A DNA stretch of 64,000 bases from CAVRIA01 sp963721115 (GTDB lineage: Bacteria; Desulfobacterota; Binatia; HRBIN30; CADEER01): the NCBI GenBank assembly GCA_963721115.1, contig CAVRIA010000023.1, positions 1 through 64,000 of the forward strand, given 5' to 3'. The position numbers were made by a program, and so were the translations under genes. Under the pieces are notes generated by a model, which saw only the letters and a list, made by a program, of their open reading frames with translations, was not told the DNA's origin and made no database searches. Position 1 is the stretch's first letter, and every line of letters begins with the position of its first letter. Shown in pieces: positions 16,177 through 25,415 of the stretch.

Positions 16177-17251
16177 AGCCACACCCGGTGACGGCCGCTG
16201 TGCAGGTAGTTCATCGTCTGCACGGTGAGGAGAAGCGTGAAGTCGAGCCTGGTCTGCTGCTCGGAGCTGACGAGGCGCAGGCTCGAGCTCGCGGCAGCGG
16301 ACGATGATGTCCTCGATCACCTGCTTGATCGTGTACTGGTACTCCCCGGTCCAGCGCGCCACGGTGGCGCGCACCTCGTCGCGGATGCGTGTGATGAAGC
16401 GCGCCGCGGTGATGTTGCGCCGATACTCCGGAGCGTCGGAAAACAGGCGGCGCAGGTCGCGGTCGTAGACGTTCGGGTAATCGAGGCCGTAGCGGTCGCG
16501 CTTCTCCTGGTAGTGCTGCCGCAGGGTCTTGCGCAGGCGCGGCAGCGGAATCGACCCGCCGGTGTGCCGTCACCGGCGGCTTGCGGCCGCGGATCTCGCC
16601 GATCAGCTCGTTCATGTACTCGAGCTTCTTCAGCGCCGGCCAGTCCGCGTAACGCCGTCGCCAGGGAAGGCGCGGGTGCAGCCACACGGCGAACGTCTCG
16701 GCGAAATCCTCGTCGGGATGGCTCTGCGCGTACCAGGGCTCGAGGTAGACGACGAAGCTCTTGCTGTAGGGGCGCGGCGTATAGTACTCGGGATACGGCT
16801 GCGTCGAGCGGCCGAACAGCTGCTGGCGACGCCGGCGCCGGCGCAGGCCGTAGGCGTTGTCGATCGCGTGCCCGGTCTCGTGTCGCAGGATGCGCATGCA
16901 CCACTCGGCGGTGCCGCCCTCGACCTCCAGCATCTGCCGGCGCTCCAGCCGCGCCAGCCGCGGGTGAGCCAGATAGAACGGAATCGCGATGCCGGGCACG
17001 CCGTCGGGGGTGAACCAGTCGTCCGAGAGCCAGAAGTGGGGCCGGAACTGGATGCGCCGGTACTCGAGCTCGCGGTAGAGCTGCTCGATACGGGCCTCGA
17101 GGCTGGTGCCCTCGATGCGCAGGTCGAGATCGCAGAGGCGCAGGTCGAGGAGCTTCTCGTCGGACCAGCCGGCCCACTCGGGCTGCCGCGGGCGCCGGAC
17201 GCGGGACGAGCGAACGGCCTTGCGCAGCGGAGACTTCGTCCTCCCACTCAT
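16173..17251 (-). CDS. Putative zinc-binding metallopeptidase (two apparent frameshifts)
   Basis: Predicted zincin-type peptidase of about 358 aa. The ATG at 17251 sits after GGGAGAGGG with a long spacer; the frame is open further upstream without support. The zinc motif HETGH is at 124-128 in CMRILRHETGHAIDNAYGL, and DEDFAETFAVWLHP (about 180-193) offers the third acidic ligand. The segment between is rich in Tyr and Pro. Two single extra bases must be removed (one near 16560, one in GAGCC near 16289) to continue through GGSIPLPRLRKTLRQHYQEK and RWTGEYQYTIKQVIEDIIVR to the stop at 16173. The stop overlaps the ATP-grasp start by 4 nt, so the two are translationally coupled. It resembles the putative zinc-binding metallopeptidase families of Pfam (Peptidase_Mx type). 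No signal peptide, hence probably cytoplasmic. Confidence 0.75.
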
Positions 17252-17684
17252 CCTGGCGATGGTTTCCCTCTCCCGCCCGGCTCGACGCGCCGGACGCAGC
17301 CCCGTCTCTGGATGCCCTGTCGCGCCACTCGGGTCAATAGCTCGCCTCGATCCGATGAGACCATTCTCGTGCAGACGCGGAGATGCAGAGGAAGAAAGAA
17401 CGCTTTGCCCGACATCCTGTGAATCGGGGGGCATGGGCATGGTCGCGATAGGGACGCCGGTTTCCCGGCGCCCCCCGCGCAGATCCGGAAGCCGGCCACA
17501 CCGGCGAACCCCCCGAGCAGGACGAACCCACCTCGTTCCCGACAGGCCAGAAAATCCCGGTCGCGCGGGAACACGCCGTACGGGAATCGCACCATGGCGG
17601 TTTCCCCATTCTCGTTACGGAAACACCATACCTTTCGCATTCCGCGATCCCATTTCAGTTCCTTCTTCGCACCTGGCATGCCCC
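17252..17684. other. Divergent intergenic region, no gene recognised
   Basis: About 430 bp between the divergent metallopeptidase and hybrid kinase. Open frames cross it on both strands without recognisable domains. It was inspected for a cyclic-di-GMP riboswitch and other conserved RNA patterns but none was convincing. It should contain promoters for both directions; no clear -35/-10 pair was seen. Confidence 0.4.
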
Positions 17685-20600
17685 ATGCTGCGTCCCTCGG
17701 TCGGGATGAGACGAAATCGGCGTGACGACATCCGGAGGCAGAGCCGCGAGCAGGCGGACCGACTCCTCGTTGACCGGATCCGCTCGGCGGTCCCCATCGT
17801 CGTGCTCATCATCGGGATTGTCGCGCTCGGCGACGTTGTCGTGGGGCGCCCCCATCTCGGCATCCTGTTCCTGATCAAGCTCTTTCAGATCGGTCTGCTC
17901 GGGTGGGGGGTGTGGGTGCTGCGTGCCCCTGCGGCAGCCGGCAGGGCGGTATACACGGCATTGATTGGCGGGGCAGGCCTGTTCGTCAGCAGCGTCGCCG
18001 GCGCAATCCTCGTTCAAGATGCGGTCATGGTGCCCCTCTTGCTCACGACTCTCGTCGTCGGCGCTGCAACCGTGCTTCCGTGGGGTTGGCGGGCGCAACT
18101 CGTCACCGCGGTGACCGCGGCGGCGGCGATGGCGTGGAACGTCTATGCCGTAACGGGCGATCTCTGGACGGTCCTTCCGTATCCGGGGCTCGTGGTATTG
18201 ATCGCTCTCGCGGGATCCATCTACGTCGCGTACGAGGACGAGCGTTCCCGCGCAGCGGTGATGAAGCGCGACCTTGCCCTCGTAGCGAGTGAGGCGCGCT
18301 ACCGCCAGATCCTCGATCACGCCACCGACATCATCTATCGGACCGACCCCACCGGTCACGTGACCGCTTTCAATCCAGTTGCCCTCCGCCTCATGCGCTA
18401 CAGCGAGAGTGAGATGATGGGCATCCACTTTCTCGAGTTGGTCCGGCCGGATTCGCGAGAACGCATTGCGCGCTTCTATGCGCAGCAGGTCGTCGAGCAG
18501 ATCCCGAGTACCTATTGCGAGGTTCCCGCGGTCGCGAAGGACGGCACGGAGCTCTGCCTCGGACACAACGTACAGCTCATCGTCGAAGACGGGCAGGTGG
18601 TTGGCTTCGCGGCGGTGGCGAGAGACATTACCGAGCTCAAGCGGGTAGAGGAACAGCAGCGTCTATTGGCCGCCATCGTGGAGTCCTCGGAGGAGGCCAT
18701 CATCAGCAAAACGCTCGATGGCACGATCCTCAGCTGGAACGCCGGCGCCGAACAGCTCTACGGGTACACTGCAGAAGAGGCGATCGGAATGTCGATTTCC
18801 GCGCTCCTGTGCCCCGACTCTGAAGATGCTCTCCTGGAAATTTGCGAGCACCTGAAACGCGGAGAAGGGATGGACCACCGCGAGGCCCTGCGCCGGCGCA
18901 AGGACGGCGCCACAGTCGCCGTCTCGCTGACGATTTCCCCGGTCCGAGACACGGAGGGAAGCACCATTGGCGCTTCGGTGATCGCCCGCGACATCACTCA
19001 ACGTCGGCGAATGGAACAGGGTCTGCACGATAGTGAAGAGCGGTTCCGCTCGATCGCTGCGTCGGCCCAGGATGCCATCGTCATGATGGATGCTGACGGA
19101 CGCGCGGCGTTCTGGAATCGTTCGGCGGAAAGAATCTTCGGCTACTCGGAGGCTGAAGTGCTGGGGCGCGATCTCCACGACCTGTTGGTGCCGGCAGCAT
19201 TCCGGGAGGCCGCGAAGCGAGGCTGGTTGGCGTTTCGGGACACGGGCGAGGGCGCGGCCATCGGCAAGACGACGGAGCTCATCGCACAACGCAAGGGCGG
19301 CGGTGAAGTACCCATCGAGCTGTCCCTCGCGGCGCTCCACGTTGATGGCTGCTGGCAAGCGGTCGCCATCCTCCGCGACGTCACCGAGCGCAAGCAGGCA
19401 GCGGACAGATTGCGCGAGAAGGAGCAATTGCTCTCCGAATCGCAACGCCTCGGTCACGTCGGCAGTTTCCTCTACGACATGAGAGGCCCAATACTATGGT
19501 CGGAGGAAATGTATCGCCTGTACGGGGTTTCGCCGGATACGTTCAGCCCGACCGTGGAGTCGTTGGTGAGTCTGCTGGTTCCGGACGACCGACCGGCGAT
19601 GCGGGCGTGGATAGCCGCGTGTGCGGCAGGAGACGAGGTCGACGAACTGGACTTTCGCGTCCCCATGCTCGACGGCACGATCCGTTTCTTGAGAGGTCGC
19701 GGCGAGGCGGTCCACGACGGCGGCGGTAGCCTGGCCTACATGGCCGGCACGGCACAGGACGTCACCGAGCGCAAACGCGGCGAGGAGCAGCTCCAGGCCG
19801 CCAAGTTGTCGGCCGAAGCCACCACCCGAGCGAAGAGCGAGTTCCTGGCCAACATGAGTCACGAGATCCGTACGCCGATGAACGGCATCATCGGCATGAC
19901 GGAGCTTGCCTTGGAAACTTCACTGGCCCCCGAACAACGGGAATATCTGGAGATGGTGAAAGTGTCGGCCGACTCGTTGATGTCCGTCATCAACGATATC
20001 CTCGATTTCTCCAAGATCGAGGCCGGCAAGTTCGAGCTCGATCCGATCGACTTCAACCTCCGTGACGTCGTCGGCGACGCCATGAAGGTGCAGGCGTTGC
20101 GCGCGCATCAGAAGGGGCTGGAGGTGACATGGCGAGTCCTGCCGGATGTACCCGAGAACCTCGTCGGCGATTCCGGGCGTCTGAGGCAGATCATCGTCAA
20201 TCTCGTCGGCAACGCGATCAAATTTACGGCGCAGGGTGAGGTCGCGGTGGAGGTCGAGCCCACAAAGGCGAGGGGACGCCCCGCATCTCGGAAGGTGGGA
20301 GAGACGCGTCTCACGGACGGCCAATCCGAGTTCCAAGTGCCAGGGCAGATCGAGTTGCGTTTCACCGTTCGCGACACGGGGATCGGCATTCCCGTCGACA
20401 AGCAACGATCGATCTTCGAACCGTTCGAGCAGGCGGATGGTTCGACGACGCGCGCGTATGGCGGCACGGGCCTGGGGCTGGCGATCTCCAGGCGACTGAT
20501 CAACTTGATGGATGGAGATATCCAGGTGGACAGCGTCGTTGGACAGGGTAGCAGCTTTCACTTCACGGCGAGCTTCGGGGCCGCCGCGTCCACCACAGTC

Positions 20601-21557
20601 AGCCTGCCGGTAGCACTTCGCAATCTGGCGGTGCTGGTCGTCGACGACAACGCCACCAATCGCCGTATCCTCGAAGAGATGTTGGTACGGTGGCAGATGC
20701 GGCCCGTCGCTGTCGACAGCGGCATCACCGCCCTCACGGCACTCGCGGAGGCGGCGCAGGCTGGTCGGGGCTTCGCCCTGGTGTTGCTCGACGAGCAGAT
20801 GCCCGGAATGGATGGGTTCACTCTTGCCGAACGCGTTGGTCAGAGTGAGTTCCAGAGCCCCCCGGTACTCATCATGCTGACGTCTGGTGGTCAGGTCGGT
20901 GATGCAGCGCGGTGCAAGGCGGTAGGCATTGCGGCGCACCTGATGAAGCCCATCAAGCCGGGCGATCTGCTCCATGCCATCGAGCGCACGATACAACCAT
21001 CCGGTGCTACGGTGAATCATCCGGCTGAAGGTGGTTTTCGAACCTTCGCGCCCGATGGTCAGAAGCACCTGCGCGTCCTGATCGCAGAGGACAACCGGGT
21101 GAACCAACACCTCGCCGTTCGGCTGCTGGAGAAGCACGGGTGCACGGTGGTGTTGGCCAACGATGGGGTGGAAGCCCTAGCCGCCTTTCGGCGCGAGCCG
21201 TTCGACGTGGTACTGATGGATGTGCAGATGCCCGTGATGGATGGCTTCGAGGCGACCGGTGCGATCCGGCGCGATGAGAACCAGCCCGAAAGGACAGGGA
21301 ACGGCGATCGAGCGCAAGCCATTCGAGCTGACGGTGTCACCTCGATACGAGAGATCACTCCTTCGTGCGAGACCTCCGTTCACATCCCCATCATCGCGAT
21401 GACCGCACATGCGATGAAGGGCGACCGCGAGCGCTGCATGGCAGCAGGAATGGACGGTTACGTCTCGAAGCCGATCCGAGCGAAGGAACTCTTCGAGGTC
21501 GTCGAGCAAGCGGTCCGCCGATGCCGCGGCGAAGAAATCGGCCCACTGCTGAATTGA
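17685..21557 (+). CDS. Membrane hybrid histidine kinase with four PAS domains and two receiver domains
   Basis: About 1290-aa sensor. The start is uncertain (ATG at 17685 or 17706, neither with a strong ribosome-binding site); the frame upstream is open but not protein-like. Order: about six membrane segments (residues 28-185), then four PAS/PAC modules starting near 201 (YRQILDHATDIIYRTD), 324, 450 and 583. HisKA follows with NMSHEIRTPMNGIIGM (phospho-His near 725), then HATPase with NLVGNAIKF, DTGIGIP and GGTGLGLAIS (about 815-960). Receiver 1 has LLDEQMPGMDG (about 978-1100) and receiver 2 LMDVQMPVMDG (about 1128-1275), with a late FEATGAIR and YVSKPI. Hydrophilic inserts occur in the HATPase domain (after VEVEP) and in receiver 2 (after IRRDENQPE). 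No partner regulator is adjacent; signal and output unknown. Confidence 0.88.
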   Translation: MLRPSVGMRRNRRDDIRRQSREQADRLLVDRIRSAVPIVVLIIGIVALGDVVVGRPHLGILFLIKLFQIGLLGWGVWVLRAPAAAGRAVYTALIGGAGLFVSSVAGAILVQDAVMVPLLLTTLVVGAATVLPWGWRAQLVTAVTAAAAMAWNVYAVTGDLWTVLPYPGLVVLIALAGSIYVAYEDERSRAAVMKRDLALVASEARYRQILDHATDIIYRTDPTGHVTAFNPVALRLMRYSESEMMGIHFLELVRPDSRERIARFYAQQVVEQIPSTYCEVPAVAKDGTELCLGHNVQLIVEDGQVVGFAAVARDITELKRVEEQQRLLAAIVESSEEAIISKTLDGTILSWNAGAEQLYGYTAEEAIGMSISALLCPDSEDALLEICEHLKRGEGMDHREALRRRKDGATVAVSLTISPVRDTEGSTIGASVIARDITQRRRMEQGLHDSEERFRSIAASAQDAIVMMDADGRAAFWNRSAERIFGYSEAEVLGRDLHDLLVPAAFREAAKRGWLAFRDTGEGAAIGKTTELIAQRKGGGEVPIELSLAALHVDGCWQAVAILRDVTERKQAADRLREKEQLLSESQRLGHVGSFLYDMRGPILWSEEMYRLYGVSPDTFSPTVESLVSLLVPDDRPAMRAWIAACAAGDEVDELDFRVPMLDGTIRFLRGRGEAVHDGGGSLAYMAGTAQDVTERKRGEEQLQAAKLSAEATTRAKSEFLANMSHEIRTPMNGIIGMTELALETSLAPEQREYLEMVKVSADSLMSVINDILDFSKIEAGKFELDPIDFNLRDVVGDAMKVQALRAHQKGLEVTWRVLPDVPENLVGDSGRLRQIIVNLVGNAIKFTAQGEVAVEVEPTKARGRPASRKVGETRLTDGQSEFQVPGQIELRFTVRDTGIGIPVDKQRSIFEPFEQADGSTTRAYGGTGLGLAISRRLINLMDGDIQVDSVVGQGSSFHFTASFGAAASTTVSLPVALRNLAVLVVDDNATNRRILEEMLVRWQMRPVAVDSGITALTALAEAAQAGRGFALVLLDEQMPGMDGFTLAERVGQSEFQSPPVLIMLTSGGQVGDAARCKAVGIAAHLMKPIKPGDLLHAIERTIQPSGATVNHPAEGGFRTFAPDGQKHLRVLIAEDNRVNQHLAVRLLEKHGCTVVLANDGVEALAAFRREPFDVVLMDVQMPVMDGFEATGAIRRDENQPERTGNGDRAQAIRADGVTSIREITPSCETSVHIPIIAMTAHAMKGDRERCMAAGMDGYVSKPIRAKELFEVVEQAVRRCRGEEIGPLLN

Positions 21558-22087
21558 TCAAGCCGCCCACGGCCCGCGGATGAGCCTCACCGGGCCGGGT
21601 CGAGGAGCTCCTTGAAGGCGTATCGCGCGTACGGGCCGAAAGCGATCTGCTCGAGCACGCCGACCCCGACCTCGTCGCCCACGGCCGAACGAGGGTTGGC
21701 GGGTTGGTTGAGTCACGAGGTCGTGGCACGAGCCTTGGCGGCCGCCGGCGCGAATCTGCGCATCGTGGGTACGGGCGCTCCAGGTTTCGCCGGGAAATCG
21801 GCGGCCAAACTGGCTCGCGCCCGTGGGGTCGAGGCGCTTGCTGCGCTTTCGGCACCTGAGGCTGGCGTGGGTACCTGACTTCACGCTGGAGCCGGCTCGA
21901 CCTCGGCGAACGATCGGCGTTCATGACGACGCGCTCGTGGAAGGACGACACGTTGTCCATGAAACGGGCGTCCCATAGCGCCGGACAGTTGTCGACGGAT
22001 CGGAGAAATTCGCTTGCAGATCAAAGCACGCGGTCGAGCGAGCCTTCGAGCGGCTCCTCGAAATGCCGTCGGCTCCAAGCACTTGTT
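21558..22087. other. Relic-rich intergenic region
   Basis: No intact gene is recognised. On the plus strand a TTG-started frame (21612-21878) has an AGANLRIVGTGAPG segment but no family match I can name. On the minus strand a short frame ending at 21587 reads LEQIAFGPYARYAFKELL before its stop, like the C terminus of a lost gene. A 39-bp piece of parE lies at 22029-22067. The stretch seems to be made of pieces of former genes. Confidence 0.4.
22029..22067 (+). pseudogene. 39-bp exact remnant of parE
   Basis: Identical over 39 bp to 24560-24598 inside the intact parE gene (reading AVERAFERLLEMP) and unrelated on either side. It is too short to be functional. It marks either a former second parDE copy or a recombination scar upstream of the TauD-family gene. 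Confidence 0.7.
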
Positions 22088-23011
22088 CTAAACCGGCGTT
22101 TCGCCGGCGATGGTGGTGCGGTACATCTCGCGTCGGTAGCCGTCGTGGTCGTTGAACGCCTGATGCAGACAGAGGCGGTTGTCCCACATCGTCAACGTTT
22201 TGGGCGCCCAGCGCAGGCGACAGGTGAGGGCGGGTTGCGTAATGTGCTCGCCGAGAAAGCGCAGGAGCGGTTCCGCCTCCGCCTCGGTCATGCCGTCAAT
22301 GCCCACCGCATAGGTCTGATCGCAGTAGAGCGCCTTTTCACCCGTCACCGGGTGAGTCCGCACCAGCGGGTGCGGGCTACCCTCCACCTTTCTCTTGATC
22401 TCTTCGTCGAGCTGCCTCGCGTGCCGCGATGCCGCCAGCCGGCCCAGCGGGCTGTCATCGGGTTCCATCAACGATTGCGCCGCCGCCAGCACGTCACGCA
22501 TCGACATGCGGACTTTGAGCGGGGCGATCATTGCCTTCATGGTGTCGCTCAAGAGCGCGTAGGCCAACGCCGAGTTGGCCCACATCGTGTCACCGCCGAA
22601 GGGCGGAATATCGACCCCGTACAACATACTGATCGCCGGCGGCCGGGCGAGAAAGGGCGAATCCGTATGCCAGCCCGAGCCGAAGATCATGGCCACGCGG
22701 GCATCGGCTTCCTTGATCACGGGTTGGACGTTGACGTGGCCTTCCACACCCTTGGTGTAAGCATCCTCGGCGAAGTCGCCGAACCTCAGGCTGAACGCTT
22801 CCTGATCCGCGTGAGTGATGTCCTGGTCGCGAAAGTAGATCATCTTGTGCCGGAACAACGCGTGCCGGATCTCCGCGAACTGCGCATCCGTTGGATTGCC
22901 GACCTGCACCCCTTGAATTTCCGCGCCCATCGCCGCAGCCAGCGGTACGGCTCGAATGTGAGCGTAGTCCTTCGCCCGATTGTCAAACCCGCCCGCAGAA
23001 TGAAGTTTCAC
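22088..23011 (-). CDS. TauD/TfdA-family Fe(II)/2-oxoglutarate dioxygenase
   Basis: 307-aa non-haem iron dioxygenase. The start is a GTG at 23011 preceded by GGAGAACGGTC. Family features: GAEIQGVQVGNPTDAQFAEIRHAL near the N terminus, MIYFRDQDITHADQEAFSLRFG, the metal-binding WHTDSPF (HxD near 114-116) following FGSGW, LVRTHPVTGEKALY in the middle, and the distal His in NRLCLHQAFNDHDGYRREMYR, whose Arg binds 2-oxoglutarate. This is the classical pattern of taurine or alkylsulphonate and 2,4-D dioxygenases. The real substrate is not determined and no sulphonate transporter is nearby. It lies in a relic-rich zone, so recent acquisition is possible. Confidence 0.9.
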   Translation of the reverse strand: MKLHSAGGFDNRAKDYAHIRAVPLAAAMGAEIQGVQVGNPTDAQFAEIRHALFRHKMIYFRDQDITHADQEAFSLRFGDFAEDAYTKGVEGHVNVQPVIKEADARVAMIFGSGWHTDSPFLARPPAISMLYGVDIPPFGGDTMWANSALAYALLSDTMKAMIAPLKVRMSMRDVLAAAQSLMEPDDSPLGRLAASRHARQLDEEIKRKVEGSPHPLVRTHPVTGEKALYCDQTYAVGIDGMTEAEAEPLLRFLGEHITQPALTCRLRWAPKTLTMWDNRLCLHQAFNDHDGYRREMYRTTIAGETPV

Positions 23012-23221
23012 GACCGTTCTCCAGCTTGAAGCTTATTCTCGAGGCTGATCATAGTCGAGTGGCATCGCGCGATGAACACGCGCATTGATCGGTTTGGATT
23101 CGGTTACACCGCAGCGCATAGGCCGTACTGGTAGGGTTCGGCGCGGTCGGCGCGGGGTCGGACCACGCTAGGGATTCGACAGTGCAGCGGAACTCATCTA
23201 TGCTATAGGTATATGTGGTCG

Positions 23222-23682
23222 TTAGGCTTCATTTCCGGTGCCGAAAATACGCCACGGCGGTGGAGAGTGGCGAGCATCTGGCGCGCTGCGTGGTGTACGT
23301 CGACCTGAACATGGTGCCGGCCGGGGTGGTGGGGCACCCGCGCGAGTGGACGGCGGGCGGCTATCATGAAATCCAGGGGCATCGGCAGCGATACCGTATC
23401 GTTGACCGGGTGGCGCTGGCGGAGGCGCTGGCGGTCGACGTGGAGAGGCTGGCGGAGGTGCATCATGGATGGGTCGAGGAAGCGCTGCGGGGGCCGGTGA
23501 CACGACAGGCGCAGTGGAGTGAGAGCGTGGCAGTCGGGGGACGGTCGTTCGCCGAGCGGGTGCTGCGTGACCTCGGGGGGCGCGCTCGCGACCGTCACGT
23601 CGAGGCGTTCGATGGTGCCTATGTGGTTCGCGAGCCTCCTCTGGCTTACGCTCCTCATTTCGCCCCCGAAAACGCGTGCTAA
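23222..23682 (+). pseudogene. REP-associated (Y1) transposase, C-terminal fragment
   Basis: The frame gives the C-terminal half of a REP-associated tyrosine transposase: YATAVESGEHLARCVVYVDL followed by NMVPAGVVGHPREW, matching the family pattern YxxLNxVRAGxVxxPxxWxxSxY. It continues through RQRYRIVDRVALAEALAV and SESVAVGGRSFAERVLRDL to a natural stop. The N-terminal part with the HUH motif and catalytic Tyr is missing, so it cannot be active. A second, shorter fragment with about 135 nearly identical bases is at 27088-27235; both begin at the same ACGCCACGGCGGTGG point. Confidence 0.75.
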
Positions 23683-23787
23683 GCTCGGCGGGCAGCCTTC
23701 CTGATCAGATGAAATCCAACAGTTCCATCTAGTTGTGGAGGTCCGAACTCCCCGACGTCGATTCGCTTCGTTCCCACGCCGTCGCGC

Positions 23788-23967
23788 TCAGCCGCCGTAT
23801 TGCGCCGTCAGCTGGGCGTCGACGGCCGCGTCGTGCGTCTCGATGAGGCACCCGGTCGTGCCGTCGGGCGAGACGATCTCGTCGAGCGTCTCGCCGCACG
23901 TGGCAAGAGCGCCGATCAGTGCGTCGGTGCACTTGGCAGCGCCCACCGTCCGCGTCGATCCTCGCAT
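23788..23967 (-). CDS. Small cysteine-containing protein or fragment (59 aa)
   Basis: A 59-codon frame starts with ATG at 23967 and reads AAKCTDALIGALATCGETLD then EIVSPDGTTGCLIETHD and AVDAQLTAQYGG before the stop. The regular spacing of three cysteines and the GCL...AAVDAQL pattern looks like real coding sequence and resembles Cys-rich modules in secreted proteins of related genomes. It has no signal peptide, so it is probably the end of a truncated gene. I cannot name a family with certainty. Confidence 0.4.
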   Translation of the reverse strand: MRGSTRTVGAAKCTDALIGALATCGETLDEIVSPDGTTGCLIETHDAAVDAQLTAQYGG

Positions 23968-24199
23968 GATTACGCCAGATCACCCTTTCTCATCACTTGC
24001 GCTGGTCAGGCGAGGTTGAGTCGCTAGGGCGCTTTCGGGACGTACGTCCCCGCCCGCCGTGCTCCGCATCTACTTCACACCGGCCGCCTGCCGCTCTCCT
24101 GGTGCCTCACCACGGGTTCCGCGCCAAGGGCACGGGCAGACGGGATAGGGTAGCTGGGCCGATGTTGACAATATTCGCCCAGCCGTGAGACCATGACTG

Positions 24200-24490
24200 A
24201 TGGCCTCGTTGAACGTGAACATGCCAAAAGACCTTCGGGAATTCGTCGACAAGCGGACGCAGAAGGGTGGGTTTGGGACCCCAACGGAATACGTCCGTCA
24301 CCTCATCCGGAGAGACCGAGACGAACAAGGGGAGCGAGAATTCGAGAGACTCCTTCTCGAGGGCCTCAAGAGCGGGAATGCGAGGGGCGACGTGAAGAGC
24401 CTTTTCAAGCGGCTTCACGCGCGAGTGGACGAGCTAGAGGCGGAGCGGAAGCGGAATGCCAAAGCGGCTCGTCCGAAAACGCGCCGCTGA
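24200..24490 (+). CDS. parD: ParD-family antitoxin
   Basis: 96-aa antitoxin with an N-terminal ribbon-helix-helix domain: ASLNVNMPKDLREFVDKRTQ followed by KGGFGTPTEYVRHLIRRDRD, the typical ParD strand-helix-helix pattern. The C-terminal part is charged and helical and would wrap the ParE toxin. It probably binds its own promoter and represses the operon; a TTGACA at 24164-24169 lies just upstream. The downstream parE gene overlaps it by 35 nt. Confidence 0.9.
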   Translation: MASLNVNMPKDLREFVDKRTQKGGFGTPTEYVRHLIRRDRDEQGEREFERLLLEGLKSGNARGDVKSLFKRLHARVDELEAERKRNAKAARPKTRR

Positions 24491-24791
24491 GCGTGACCTC
24501 GCCGAACAGGTGGAATACATCGCCGCTGAGCATCCGCTGGCGGCCCGGCGCTACCTGCTCGCGGTCGAGCGAGCCTTCGAGCGGCTCCTCGAAATGCCAG
24601 ACATGGGAGTCCAGCGAGCTTTCAAGAACAAGAAGCTCGAAGGCCTCCGGATGTGGCCGATCCCCGGCTTTGTCAACTTCCTCATTTTCTACCGAGTGAC
24701 GCAGCGAAGTGTTCAGATTGTCCGCGTTCTCCATGGCGCCCAGGATGTCCCCCGGGTTCTCGGTGAAACGGGAAGAGCAAAAAAACGTTGA
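24456..24791 (+). CDS. parE: ParE/RelE-family toxin
   Basis: 111-aa toxin of the RelE/ParE superfamily. The pattern RKRAAERDLAEQVEYIAAEH and PLAARRYLLAVERAFERLLE is the N-terminal helical hairpin. MPDMGVQRAFKNKKLEGLRM, then FVNFLIFYRV and VQIVRVLHGAQDV, is the C-terminal sheet ending in the usual RVLHGxRD motif. ParE proteins poison DNA gyrase; other family members cleave mRNA. It overlaps parD by 35 nt, consistent with one coupled operon. A 39-bp piece of this gene is duplicated at 22029-22067. Confidence 0.9.
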   Translation: MPKRLVRKRAAERDLAEQVEYIAAEHPLAARRYLLAVERAFERLLEMPDMGVQRAFKNKKLEGLRMWPIPGFVNFLIFYRVTQRSVQIVRVLHGAQDVPRVLGETGRAKKR

Positions 24792-25008
24792 CTTCTGGTA
24801 AAGGGCAACCCCTTCGTCGCTCCTCCTCCGAAAATTGGGCTTACGGAGCTCCGTTCCCGGCCGGGGTCGGCGTCTGGGTCCCCTCTCCGGATGAGACTGT
24901 CGATTTTCTCCGAAACGAGGCCCTTCGACTACACTCAGGACAGGCTTCGACGAGCTCAGCCTGAGCGGTTGGGGTGTTGATTTCAAAGGACTTTGTCCGC
25001 TCACCCTT

Positions 25009-25415
25009 CTATGAGTGCCGCTGTCAAGTGGCACGACGCAGGGGGGGTGAAAGTTGTTCTGGGGAGCTCGCGGGGTGGTGGACGGCGACGGCCGGCGTCG
25101 TTCGTACGGAGCAGCATCGGGGCGATGGCTGAGGCATGCGGTCCCGCAAGCGAAGGTCGGTACCCATCGAGGCACCTGACGCCACCTTCTATTCGTGTCG
25201 GTGTGATCATTCTCACCGTGCACCAGATTCCCTATTCGCTGTGCGCAGGACCGAGGGAACATACGCTCCTTCTGAGAGCTGCGGCTCGCACAAGGCGGGC
25301 CCGGGTGAGCGTCGAGCTGTATGTTCGCCTCAGTGTTCTCCATGATGCATTCCGTTTGAATCGGCGCTGGCAATCTCCTCTGCAACTCTCGCGGGCTCTG
25401 CCTTGGCTTACGAGA
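25009..25415 (-). ncRNA. Predicted bridge-RNA region of the IS110-family element
   Basis: IS110-family elements encode a structured bridge RNA in a non-coding end that pairs with donor and target DNA. Here the only long non-coding end is the 407 nt downstream of the transposase, where IS1111-group elements keep it. Target-pairing loops should match the CTCACC-CT-GAGC junction and donor loops the element ends. The RNA limits and fold were not computed; the whole region is marked. Confidence 0.4.

Noticed and set aside
17430..17640. Possible cyclic-di-GMP riboswitch upstream of the hybrid kinase
   Set aside because: Some GC-rich stems are present, but the conserved riboswitch core could not be found on either strand.
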